64,000 nucleotides of DNA from Apricaphanius iberus. Taxonomy: Eukaryota > Chordata > Actinopteri > Cyprinodontiformes > Aphaniidae. The notes under the pieces were generated by a model. That model worked only from the letters and a program-made list of their open reading frames with translations, ran no database searches and was not told where the DNA came from. The stretch is from assembly GCA_028564705.1 (NCBI GenBank), contig JAPXFQ010000076.1, positions 186,001 through 250,000 of the forward strand, written 5' to 3'. This document shows positions 1-11,062 of the stretch, piece after piece (position 1 is the stretch's first letter; each line of letters opens with the position of its first letter). The position numbers were made by a program, and so were the translations under genes.

Positions 1-967
1 ATAAAATCCTCTGCGTTATATTGTTTTCGCGTTCTGATACAGACCACTATCAGCACCTGATTCACGCTGTAGCAGCAGCTGTAAATCCTATCCTAACACC
101 TGCTTCTAATTTAATCAGCTGCAACATGACGGCATGTTTTTCTCCAAGATTGGATAAAAAAAAGAACCATGTAAGCGGTGATATTCGGTTTTTAGCCAGA
201 GACCAGACGCTACTGAATTACTAAAGCTGTCACAGGACAATTTAACATATGTCCACTAATACATAAAAAGGCTATAAGGACAATGATCAATGAGGACTTA
301 CCCAGCGTTGCAGTCGCGTTGATGATTATGCAATTCTCCTTTGCAATTCCTCACAGCTGATCCGATTCACGCTGTATCTGCTCTTCTGATCGCAGCTTTT
401 AGCACAAACACACGGCTTTCTGTTTCGCAGAGATCGGCCCAACTCCCCTTTAATCAACATAATCTCAGGCCTCCAGTCTTTTGAAAGCCGTAAACTTTTT
501 ATGTGTTAAAGGTTGGCTTTAGGACTAGTGATAAATGTCCCCGGCGGATTTGTGGCCATGACGCCCCGGTGAATCAAACTAACGTCTTTCACCACATATC
601 TTAAAAGTGCTTTAATTAACTTCTATTTAACCGTCAATTGCGATTTTAAGTTTCACTCTAAAGTTATCCCAGATTTCAAATGTTAAAGTTGTTATATATC
701 GGATATTTTGCCTGCTAACTGTGCTGGAAGTGTTCGCCGCCGTAAATTTGTTAGCTTTCTGCGACCTAATCACTCGCGTATGCGCACAAAGATGTCAACA
801 AAATTTTAACATTAGCGCGTGGAGTGACTGCTACATCAATCTGATTGATTGAAAACCCAAGACCAGCCCCTGCCCTATAATCTATGCCTATAACCGATAG
901 GCTTACGTAGGCCTACAGTGGTGTGGTTTAGAGTGAAAGCGCCTCTCAGATGTTGGGAATTTTCAGA
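1..967. other. no recognisable gene
   Basis: Mixed-composition sequence without a convincing long reading frame. A short open frame at 21-224 has no recognisable motif. The phrase 'gattcacgctgta' appears twice (near 59 and 364), hinting at old internal duplication, but nothing supports a named element. Confidence 0.4.
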
Positions 968-1438
968 TCACGCAAACCTGATTTTTTTTTTTCTCAAACA
1001 CTTCAGTACGCTGGAAATCCGGCATAGCGCCGGAGTGCTATCAGGCCTGGAAATCCCTTCGTTTGAATTCAGTGAGTGGTGATTCACCGCAGTGTTAAGA
1101 CACCAGATAACCTCCTCGCGCAGCATCGGTGTGCCGCCCATAGCCACCTTAATGTCGGCAGAGAATGAGGCAGGGGTCGCTGTCGTAGCTGTTCTAACAG
1201 ATTCACCTGTCGTACTTGGAGATAGAGTCACTGATGGAGCACAGAAATTGGCGATGGACAGCTGCTGCTCTCTGCGGCTAGCGGCAGTCTTGTGCCCAGC
1301 CCCGTTCATATGGGCCTTGACAGCGTTGACACCCATCGACGCAATGCTAACCTCTCGGTTGTTTTCCGCGACAGGCTTCCGCCATTGCTTGAAATCTGTA
1401 ATTTCCAACCAGGAACCAGAAAACTTACATTTACCCAT
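968..1438 (-). pseudogene. BED-finger-type transposon ORF fragment
   Basis: A 156-residue minus-strand ORF starting MGKCKFSGSWLEITDFKQW, followed by a segment ending VKAHMNGAGHK. In many fish transposon-derived proteins this N-terminus is a BED-like zinc finger with two Cys between these blocks. Here the expected CxxC stretch reads ENNREVSI, so the metal site is incomplete. The rest is Ser/Thr-rich and ends without a catalytic domain, so this is a truncated copy. It lies just inside a likely transposon terminus at 1747. The assignment to a hAT-like element is an inference from the N-terminal pattern only. Confidence 0.45.
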
Positions 1439-1747
1439 TTTATCCTGCTGTAGTTAAGATGTTTCACGCCGGACGAGTGTTAACTGACGCCAGACGTGCA
1501 ACGTCACACGTACGTGCGCGACTCCTCGGCAGGCTGAGCACTCCGGGATATCTTTGTTTTATTCGTCACGAGGAAAAAAACAAATTAATTCATGGAACTT
1601 TTTTGTTTTTCAAACAATTTACAGAGCTTGAATACCCACAAAATGTAAGACTTTGTGAAATCGCGATTAAGACTTTTTAAGGGCCTTATTTTTCCAACAA
1701 CTGATTTATCAACTTTTAATACTTTTTAAGACCCCGCGGACACCCTG
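1439..1747 (-). mobile_element. 5' end of the transposon carrying the BED-like ORF
   Basis: Read on the minus strand, the segment starts at 1747 with CAGGGTGTCCGCGGGG and runs through an AT-rich leader to the ORF start at 1438. CAGGG-type ends are typical of hAT-like DNA transposons. The opposite end was not located, so the terminus and the superfamily are tentative. Confidence 0.4.
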
Positions 1748-3120
1748 AATATAATCACTGGCTTCTGGCATGGCCGTATGTGTGTTTATGATTGAGTTGA
1801 GTTCTGGTGGAAGGGTGATCTCTCACCTGATGTTAAAATTGACGAAAACTGAAGTGCAGAGGATAGAGTAAAATCAAATGCTGGTCATGAATTAGAAGTC
1901 TAAAAAGAGATGTTTTGAAATAAATTTACTTTGATATAAGATTTCATATGTCAGGTCAGAGGTCATTCTTCTGCCGCAACTTGAATCTTTCATGAACTCG
2001 TGTGCGGCTGTTTCCGGAAGCCAGTGATTATAGTTTATAAAAGTTATAAAGATGGACATTTTTGAGCTTCAAAAACTCGGGATCTATTTAACGCCATTGC
2101 AAAGCTGGGAAGCCAGTATATTATTTAACATAACTCTGACTGTGTTCGGCTCAAAGAAGAAAGTAATATACACCTAGATGGCTTGAGGATTCCATTGTCA
2201 TCATACTAATACTAACAAATTATTTAGAAATAAATAAAGTCAAATTTGTTACCTTTGAAGGAATTCTAGTGTGGATGCTGCTTCCTCTTGGAACTGCAAA
2301 TTTAATATGTAATACAAAGAGAACAATGCAGCAAGTCCAGAGAGAAAAGTTGGCTGCACACCCTCACAGATTATTCGGCCTTCCAGGCTGATCATCCATT
2401 GTTTCATCCATTGCCCCGGATTATCACCTGGACCATAAAGGAGTAGATAAATTAATGTTTATTCATGATCTCTGGAGAGATTGGTGTAAAAAAGGTAGTG
2501 AGAAATTAGTAAATTATTTTATAACCTGAAAAAAGGCACACAATGGAATGTCTGGCAAAAATCTCAATAAAAAAATGAAAAGGAAAGGTTGTTTTTGTCT
2601 GTTTTTAACTTAATGCTAAGCCAGCTTCCGAGAGGGAAAAAAAGTTTACAATATAATAAAGTGTAGTGATTGTGTTGTAAAGACTTAAACTTGGGTTTCA
2701 ATAATAAAAATGTCCTCAAATACAAACCAGCACAGTGCAATAAAACATTATTCAAAGACAGTAAACTCTAGAATAAGCACATAAATGTGAAGCGTCTCAT
2801 AATAGTAAAACTTGTGTGAGCCTTGTTTTAAATTGCAGACATGTCTAATATGATATACTTACCAAGCAGGATCAAACAAGGACTCACTGGCAGGTTACCC
2901 GTCTTTTCGAGGTCAGCAGGAGTGGCAGACATCTATTGTCAAAGATAACAATTTAAGACAACTGACTAATCTTAATGCGATACTTGCTGATAACCAATAA
3001 TAGCCCATAATATTCTACAGAGGTAAAATGTATTTTTGTATTTAGAACAGGAATAGTTTATCCAAAATGATCATTCTCTCATCATTTACTCACCTTTATG
3101 TAGATTCAAATTTACAAAAA
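1748..3120. other. gene-free stretch
   Basis: AT-rich sequence with only short frames. No repeat family, RNA gene or splice-supported exon was recognised. Confidence 0.4.
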
Positions 3121-3123
3121 ATA

Positions 3124-4766
3124 TCATATTTTGATGGGAGGAAATGATGAGAGGACTATAATGTTTGGTTGAACCATTCCTACACGGGTGTTTGTTGTAA
3201 GGACCAAAGATAAACTTACATTTTCTTGAAGAATGAGTTCATCTTGCTTTTCCCTGAAGTGAGCCATTAGGAGTTGAACGATTTGGTGTGATGAATCAAT
3301 GGGTTCATCTTTGGAAAGGATTGACTTGACTTCTGAGTTGGTAGGCTTGCTTTTAAAAAACTCTAAGATGTTCTTTCCACACTCCTCCATAGAAAGTTCA
3401 CATGCACGCAGGACATTAATGTCAGTCAGCAGCTCAAAATGGGAGAACGGGCCTTTTTGAAAAAAGAGGTACGGCCACTTTTCCATCAACTCCGCAAAAG
3501 AAGGTGCTGGCTCACTATTTATTTACCTCCGTTGCAGGCAGAAAGTTGTCTCCATCAGTTTTTCTACCTCAGCTTTCTCATCTCCCTTTGCACCTTCTTG
3601 AGAGTATAGATCCTCCAGCTTCTGTCTCAGTGGAGACATCTGTCTCATCTAAAGGAAGATCAGGCTGAAACCAGGTGCAACCATAAGTGTCAGTGGGTCC
3701 TCTTTTAACACCACTGCAAGCTGACCGGTTCTGTCGGAAGCTGGTGGTCTGGCTGAGGTTATCAATTCTATTCTTGATCTGGATCAAAAGGGAGCTGTAA
3801 CCTTCCCCTACAACTCGACCATCATAAAGTTGATGGGCAAAGCTCTGGGGATATTAATGGACAATCGCTTTACATATAGTAAGACACTGTCCACGTGTTG
3901 GGGTTGGCGCAAATGTTCTCATTTCATCTGCCAGCACCCTGACCATTTGTCGTCTTGCTGGTGGTGAAGGTCTCTTCCTGGAAGAAAGAGCGGACTGAAT
4001 TTTTGCAAGCATGAGCTGCCATGGTACCTGAAAGGTATTTGACCACGATTTCCTAAAATGGGATGTAGATGGCCGGCTGTCTTCAAGACTGCTTGATTCT
4101 CCATCAGTAGTTACCAACATAGAAGAGCATGGCTGTGGTGAGGAGCTCCCAGCTGATAAGGAAGGTGTGTACTGGATGCTGGTGAGATCCAAAGTGACAG
4201 TTTCTGACTCTATCAGTAATACAAAATATTGAACAGGTAGTTAAAATCCACATGATCTGTACAGACACATTTTGATAAATACAAAATCAATTTTATACAA
4301 TTCCACACACGGTAACAATGGCCGGTTTTCTACAAATGTAGACATTGTTTACATCTAAAACTATTCACATCGTTCATGTTACTACTGGGGTGAGAGTGCA
4401 AGCGAGCAAACACATTTTTTAAGTGAAACTGAGTAACAGTGCTCAAATCTGATGAATTGAAAAAATATAACCCCATTAACATCTTTCAACAACCCACTTT
4501 TACATGTTCATCCATTTTAAAATGAATAGAAATATAGATGAAGATGTGAAAATATAATTACCCATTTTAAAAGCATTGAGAAGTTTTCTGAGTTTTATCG
4601 TTGGTAGTATGTCACTGATCTCGTCTTGTTGAACAAACTGAAGATCATCTTCGGATTCCAATCCAGAGCCTAAAAGTTTGTCAATCAAAAGCTGTGTGGT
4701 GTTCTCATCATTTGACGGCAAAGCCCTGAGGATGATTTCCCTCAGTTCTACCTCCAAGGTGGACAT
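3124..4766 (-). pseudogene. SAM-domain-like protein gene of a DNA transposon
   Basis: Minus-strand blocks read in order. The first (4766-4560) starts MSTLEVELREIILRA and has a SAM-like helical pattern (LLIDKLLGSGLESEDDL). A Ser-rich linker with KSWSNTFQVPWQ follows (about 4190-3850), then a basic block (SYSSLLIQIKNRIDNL-like, 3790-3580) and a C-terminal block (KWPYLFFQKGPFSHFELLTD, 3489-3124). This layout matches a large teleost family often annotated as sterile-alpha-motif protein 3-like, which has many copies and looks transposon-associated. The blocks are separated by gaps that could be introns, and the C-terminus is lost, so this copy is probably dead. It sits immediately downstream of the transposase-like gene on the same strand. 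Confidence 0.6.
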
Positions 4767-4769
4767 TGC

Positions 4770-7110
4770 TCTTAATTGAGACAAACGAATGATGAAGAAC
4801 TATTACAGACATATCAAACACTGTGTACTTTGACAATAGATAATAATCCGGAATGTCATTCTGATTAACACAAGAGTATGTTCCATTCATTGGTGTCAAG
4901 CAATGAACACCCATGTCAGGGATCCTTTACGTTCTTAAAAGTTCTCTGATGAAGTACACTGAAGTATTGTGTATGACTGTCATCACAATCCTCCCCACAA
5001 CAAGCCCCTTGTCAGTTTCATGAATGATAACATACATGTTTTTTTGTATGTTGTGCCTTTCATAGTTGCCTCATGAGAAACCAAAGAATTTTCAGGCTGA
5101 AAATCATATCCAGATACAGACTATCTTATGACATCACTGTAGCCACTCACCACAAACTCTGTTGCCTTTTCTGCTACAATAGCAGGAGGGAAGAGCTCAC
5201 CAGCACGAAGAAACGCCTGCAGAAGCTGATGTCTTTCTGACAGAGTAAAGCACAGATTTTTAAAGTTATGTAGTTTTCTTATACACTGTCTGAAATACAT
5301 GTGCTTACTTTCGAATCTCAATGTCCACAAACGGATGAGTGGTCCAAAATGAATAATGAGCTCTGGGTAATGGCTAAGGTAATGATGTTTAGGTCTGAGA
5401 GGGTAAGTGGGAAATATGTGTTTCCTAAAATGTAGATACTCATCAATCAACACTATCAAATACCCTATCTGACCACTGTAAATGGCTGGTGCACAAACAA
5501 CTGCAACAATTTTCCTTAACAGTAAAATTACTTGCCAAACTCCAGGTGATTCAATTTTGTCACCAATTAACATTGGCAGCATCCTCAAAAAACACCAGTT
5601 CTGTACAGCATGCCCACTTAGCTTCTCACTCCCTGGGTTAATCTCACACGGTCTGTCGCAGTTGTCATTACCTAGAAACTCGAACTGACTAATCCTCTGA
5701 TTCAATTCCAGGTACATGAACTGTCTGTCGATATTTACAAGATGTTGTATACATAAAGCAAGGTCATACGACACAACACCTTCAAACAAATCATGTCCAA
5801 GGCACAGGGGCAACCCTGGCTTAGAGACATGATAGAAGGAGAGCTCATTGAACAAGAAGTCTAACTTGATGCCTCCACTATGGGCCAAACCCTTATCAAG
5901 GTTCTCAAAATGATGTTTGTAAGACTCCGCTGTATGAAATGTGGCTCTGAAAAGTGGATTTTCCTGAAAAGTATTTGTCAATTTCGCAATATCTGCAAAA
6001 ATATCTACTACCGCTGAATTTCTCCAGAAACCCACCCATGCTATGTGAGCCTAAATTGTCACCAGCTATTGCATGCAAGATTCCTTTAACATTCAGTCCG
6101 TCTCTAAAATCTACGCCTGTAGTGTCAAGGTCTTTAAGGTCATTGACTAAGCACCTCATGACCAATTCTTGACCAAAATACATAGTATTGTTCCCTGCAG
6201 AGAAACACCAGTTGTATTTGGGCAGTACTTGACCTATTTTGAGGAAATAGATCTGCTAATGTGAGGTACATAGCTAGAATTCTATGCTTTTTCTTCCCAG
6301 ACCCAAGATGGTTTGCAACCTCAAAAGCATCTTGATATAAGACCAAGCCTAATTCACATTCATCAGAGAGATGCAAGTTTGCAGTTATGTTTTCACCATC
6401 CCACACATCCTTTAAAAATGTCCTTTAACTGGACATGACTGTGCACATCATTGCACTGTTCTCGTACAGACTTGCAGTGAAGAAAAGATTCAAAAATTTT
6501 TTTTACTGGTACACACTGCACAAAACACTCTTTACCTGCTTCATTCTGTCCAAGGCAAATAGGCACAGGCTCAACATAATTAAAGCTTTTCTTGAAAAAA
6601 GTTTTTCTTCGCTGATCTGATCTTAATGTATGGCTATTACAGGATGTAAGTAATAGCTTGGCTTGTAATTTCAAATAGAACAGAGCAAGATTCCTAAAAA
6701 ACAAAGGGTTGTAACATTTTCAGGACTAACATCTGGGTCCTTATCATTTTCATCAGCATCAGTCTGTGAATCAGACTGAACATCAATGTCTTGAATCTGA
6801 GAGCAGCTGGCTTCAGGGTTTGCTGTAATGGAGTCAATTAGGCCTCCTATAATTTTGTTATGTTTTCTGGTCAAATGAGAGGTAAATGTTGATTTAACAG
6901 TAAATGTTTTTACCACACTGCTTGAAAGGGCATGTGACTTTTCGTCCCTCTTTAATGTGCATATTGACATGAGAAATAAACTCTGGTAAAGAAGAATTTT
7001 TGGACCTACACAAATCAACATGACATTCCAAGGAAAGTGTAGTGCACATTGTGTTTTCTGCCCTATATCCTGCATGGTGTCTGTACCAAGGGGCAAACTC
7101 TGCCCGCAGA
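4770..7110 (-). pseudogene. C2H2 zinc-finger transposase-like gene
   Basis: Minus-strand gene in several pieces. At 7110-6670 a C2H2-type finger (CPFKQCG ... STFTSHLTRKH) is split by a frameshift near 6900. At 6440-5900 are blocks with ANHLGSGKKKHRILAMYLTLADL and HAIAGDNLGSHS. At 6035-5121 is a 304-residue open block with LCLGHDLFEGVVSYDLAL, HHYLSHYPELIIHFGPL and WTLRFESKHMYF, the most conserved part of this fish transposase-like family. The 3' part (about 5090-4790) ends with VIVLHHSFVSI. The superfamily is uncertain; CACTA/EnSpm-like is one possibility. Frameshifts between blocks mark it as decayed. The SAM-like gene starts only a few bases downstream, as expected for a two-gene element. 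Confidence 0.6.
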
Positions 7111-8510
7111 ATGTGAAGCCAACACGGAAGTGACAAAAATTGCCGTTCAGCCCTCATCCGCTGGGGGCTGGCTGAAAAAAAGGAGCAACTTCCCATTGAC
7201 TCCATGTTAAAAAGGCCAACTTTACAGCAAAAATAAACATGTTTACAGCCTGGTCCAAAAAACCATTTTAGGTTTGATAGTTCAGGTTTACCATCATGAC
7301 AACTCTGAGGGGGGTGAATTTTTTTCTAACTCTTTTGAAATTATAACTAATTAGGGGCGTGTCCTTTTGATTGACAGGTCCGTCTAGGCTAACGCTGGTG
7401 GCTAATGGTGGCTAACTGTAGCTAATAGCTAGCTCCGTAGTCTGCTTGCGGAGCTCTTCACAGCCTGGGACAAACGTAAAGACTTCAGTCATTTGGTGTT
7501 TCTGAACTCCACTATCAGTCGCCTCTGCAGTTTTTATTCGGTTTTGGATGTTAATCTGCAATTATTGGGCAAAGATGGCTTGCTGTGGTTTTGATTACAG
7601 TAACAGACCATCCAAGTAGTCTCTGCTTTGGGGGGAGGGTTCATACCGGCTAATGCTTAACCAGCTTGGGGGTGTCTCTGTCAGGTGGCAGAGAGGAATG
7701 CTGTTCTGGTCGGAGCTTTTATCTCTTTCTACACGCGAGTTGGAGCAGGCGATTGGTCGGGTAGCAGCAACGTCGGCAGGACCGGGACGCCGCGGCAGAC
7801 CCGGTCAGGTAGAGCACCTCGAGACTCAAGAGCGGGAGACGGTTAATTCAGGCTGGAAGACTACAGAGTTGGACTCTAGACAGACTGGATGATCGCTGGT
7901 TAGATCAGTACTGGTGTGAGGAACACAGCTGGAGGCATGAACTAATGGATGTCTGATGTGAGGGGAGTCAAAAGCCTTTTATTTTTTTAGGGGATCTGAA
8001 TTTTCATGATGACTTTGTGGCTACTTTTTGCTGGATGTGTTGTTAGATAAGCTGCCTAAGTCCTCACCCTCCTGCGATGGTAATCGAAATAACAAACTAT
8101 CAGGCGTGTGACCCATTTGGGTCTTATTATATTGATCTGTTTTCTCTACTCGAGATGTTTCTGCGTCTAAAGGGATCGTTGTTGAAAAACGGGGCAAAAG
8201 TCTCTCAACCGCGGTCTTCTGGCTGAAACTGGCTGCAGCCTACGTTAGCTTTAAGTTAGCTCCCGACTAGCTTCTGACTAGGTTGTAGCTACGTCGGCTC
8301 GGAGCGTTAATCCTCCTCCCCCAGCCTCACAGCGCCACTCTCATCTCCACCTCTGCACATTTTTGGAGTTTCTGAGAGTGACGAGGCGAGTGACGTGAAC
8401 AACATGGCGGCGGTTGGAACCGCCCAACTGGCCTCATTTTTGCTATTCAGAAACCTATGGGGGAAGTAACGGAAGGTTAGTCCATTGTTTTATAGAGTCT
8501 ATGGTCTGAA
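7110..8510. repeat. dispersed-repeat-like non-coding unit
   Basis: Starts near 'gccaacacggaagtgac' and ends near 'gagtctatggtctg'. It contains phrases that I recognise as recurrent in fish genomes (a 'cccattgactccatgttaaa' block and 'aacatggcggcggttgg'). The interior is G+C-moderate with repeated 'gctaatggtggctaac' and 'gctaatagctagctc' phrases. No coding content. A matching terminal inverted repeat could not be established, so the element class is open. Confidence 0.4.
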
Positions 8511-8710
8511 CACATGAGATTTCAAACCAGCATTTTTTTTAAAACTTCCTATTACAGTTAGGATTGCAGCAACGAAATACAATATTTGAGACATTGCTGT
8601 GTATTTTCATATGTTTCACATAGATCCCAGGGGTATCACATGTTTTATCGCAGAGCTCACAAGGAAACATGTTGTAAAAAACAGTTCTAGATTCTCTATT
8701 TAATCACTAG

Positions 8711-9228
8711 CAAAGCCATCGATTTTTGTTCAAATACATCATAAAATGGCTGAAACAGATGCAATGCAAGACGCTGTTATAATGCTATTAGTTCTGCGAT
8801 AAAGCCATCAGCGGTTTAAATAGGCACATTTACAGTAATTAGACAATAGGCCTAATTTAAAATGTTGTTCATACCTCACTTACCATTTACTGACAAAAAA
8901 GATTTGCACATATGCCAGTTTCATAAAAACTAATAATTCAAAACTCAAACTTCATAATCGACTTACATGCTTGATATAGCCTACAAACACGTTATGAGTG
9001 TGCGTGCAAATCTTACCCGTTCACTAACCGAATTCACTGGATCTTTTTTTCCATATTGTTTTATAATTAGGCTAATTTACTTGATAATAGGGCGATTAAA
9101 ATAAGTGCAGAGCACGGACAGATAATTTGTCTATGTCTCTAGATAATGTCTCTCATGGACTGAATGCGCACGTTAACATTAGGCTACCACACGAGAAAAA
9201 GAAAAAAAAAACGACTGAATTCTCTGCC
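8711..9228. repeat. tandem duplication, unit 1
   Basis: Begins 'attctct...gccatcgat' and runs through 'atggctgaaacagatgca', 'tgagtgtgcgtgcaaatctta' (part) and 'gggcgattaaaataag'. All these landmarks recur in the same order in unit 2, which starts at 9229. Unit length is about 512 bp. Confidence 0.8.
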
Positions 9229-9423
9229 GAAGCCATCGATTTTCGTTAAATACGTTATAAAATGGCTGAAACAGATGCAGTGCAAGACGCTGTTATGCTG
9301 CTAGTTCTGCGATCAAGCCGGCAGTTTGTTGAATAGGCTAATTTAAAGTAATTAGACAAGAAACTTTATAATTCCCTTGCATGCTTGAAAGTAAACGTGT
9401 TATGAGTGTGCTTGCAAATCTTA
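9229..9423. repeat. tandem duplication, unit 2, left part
   Basis: Repeats the first part of unit 1 ('gccatcgat', 'aatggctgaaacagatgca', 'gtgcttgcaaatctta'). It stops at 9423, where the Ty3/gypsy LTR begins, and resumes at 18366-18515 with 'cccattcactaaccgg' and 'gggcgattaaaataag'. The retroelement therefore inserted inside this unit. Confidence 0.8.
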
Positions 9424-10987
9424 TGTAACCCAGGTGTCAAATCCTGAATCTGCTTTTAGTTTTCCTCCTTACTGTCCCTAATAATTTGCTCAGCGTTGCA
9501 CCAATCTGGCTGTTCGTACTGTACCTAAAATTTTGGCAGACATCGTGACGGCATGACGTCTTAAGGCACATGGCTCAATCTAGGCCAATGATCGCTTTAG
9601 TAGCAGTCAGTCAAACGCCATTGGGAAGCGCGAGGGAGAAACAGGGACAGGAGTTTCTGCAGGTCGGTATTGAGTTAATTATTAATCTCTTACGTTGTTT
9701 TAAGTGCTGAAACTAAAGGTACTGATTGTCCGCTGAAGGAGCCAACTACCGCCTTTAAACCGCGTCGAACGGTGATCGGTGAAGTATTAAAAACCGGATG
9801 GAATTGGTCAGTGTTTGTGCTGCGTTGTTATCATTAGCATTTCCCATTGACTTACATGGGCTGATTAGCCTAGCTTTGCCCTATTGAAACGTATAGGTTG
9901 GCTACCCTGTATCTCACAAGTGTTTTCTTCTGAACATCCCAACAAATGATATGTAACCAAAGATAAATGGGTTTATTTATTGTTTATTGGTTATTTTTTG
10001 ATCCTTGATTGATATTTTAAAGTCAAGTTGTGTATTTATATTGTTTCATGGATAATGTTTCAAACTGATGCACTTTACATGCATTTTAGTAGAGTGTTTT
10101 TGGAAATAATTTAATGTATTGCTACTTCAGAAAGGTAGCTTATTAATATTATGCACTTTATTGTTGTGCATTTAACTGATTGAACTAAATAAATATGGTG
10201 ATTTCACATTTATTTGATATTTACCTATATTCATTGAGAATATTTATTGGAAAATATATTGTACAATGTGGAACCACTGTGAACTAAATTAATAATTGCT
10301 ACTAGCTGAATTTAATTAGATAATGAATTATAGTGCACTTTTGAATTACCATATGGCCCTGTTTTTTCAGGCCAGGTTCTCTTTGTTGGATGGCGAGCTA
10401 ACCCTCTGAACCACCATTAAACCTTGGACTACCAGTTCAAGGAGCTACAAACTAATGCCAGGATCGTTGACTTGAGTACCTACTCCCTGAGGCCAGGCTG
10501 GTAGGACGGTTCTCCAGCCACACCCTGACTCTGTTCCTTCGCGATTTCAGTATCCAGCGGTCCACTGATTCCCCCATTCAATACATCACTATCTGCCCCT
10601 CCCTTCATGAACACTGAAACTTACTTCCTTGGACTCAATTTGTTGGTCCTTGGGCCCTCTGGAACTGTTGGACGCGTATACCAGCTCTGTGCTTCAGATT
10701 TTGATGAACAGGTTTGAAACTATGAATACATGAACTTGTATCTATGGATGGCCATTATTTAGTTATTTCATTTGTGTTGTTTTTTTGGTAAAATATTATT
10801 TTTGTTGTCTGTAAAAGAGAATATTTATTTAATACATTTTGGTACCAACACTAAATTCAACTCTGTTTCTGCCTCACTTTACTCCATGAGTCCAATCTGA
10901 CTTCTGGTACTTTTCCAATAGAATACCCTCTTTGGGTTGGTAAATTATTTAGTAAATACTCTAAATACTGCTAACGTACTTGCTACA
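9424..10987 (+). repeat. 5' LTR of the gypsy element
   Basis: 1564 bp, TG...CA termini. It matches the 3' LTR closely, except that it carries about 333 bp (roughly 9445-9770) absent from the 3' copy. That extra part lies near the LTR start, in the presumed U3 promoter region. Confidence 0.9.
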
Positions 10988-10994
10988 TAAACTG

Positions 10995-11014
10995 TGGTGA
11001 GCTAGCCAGGAGTT
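10995..11014 (+). promoter_or_regulatory. primer-binding site, tRNA-Arg type
   Basis: Seven bases after the LTR end is TGGTGAGCTAGCCAGGAGTT. From memory of vertebrate tRNA-Arg(ACG), whose 3' end is ...CTCCTGGCTGGCTCG plus CCA, this is complementary at 17 of 20 positions. All three differences are C-to-T changes as read in the site. Confidence 0.7.
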
Positions 11015-11062
11015 TTGTTGAGACAGAACAGAGTATATTGGTACCATTACAGACAATAATAC

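Noticed and set aside
1092..1457. 121-residue plus-strand frame
   Set aside because: Antisense of the BED-type ORF, which has the recognisable N-terminus.
7653..7892. 79-residue plus-strand frame
   Set aside because: Located in the non-coding dispersed unit, with no recognisable domain or splice support.
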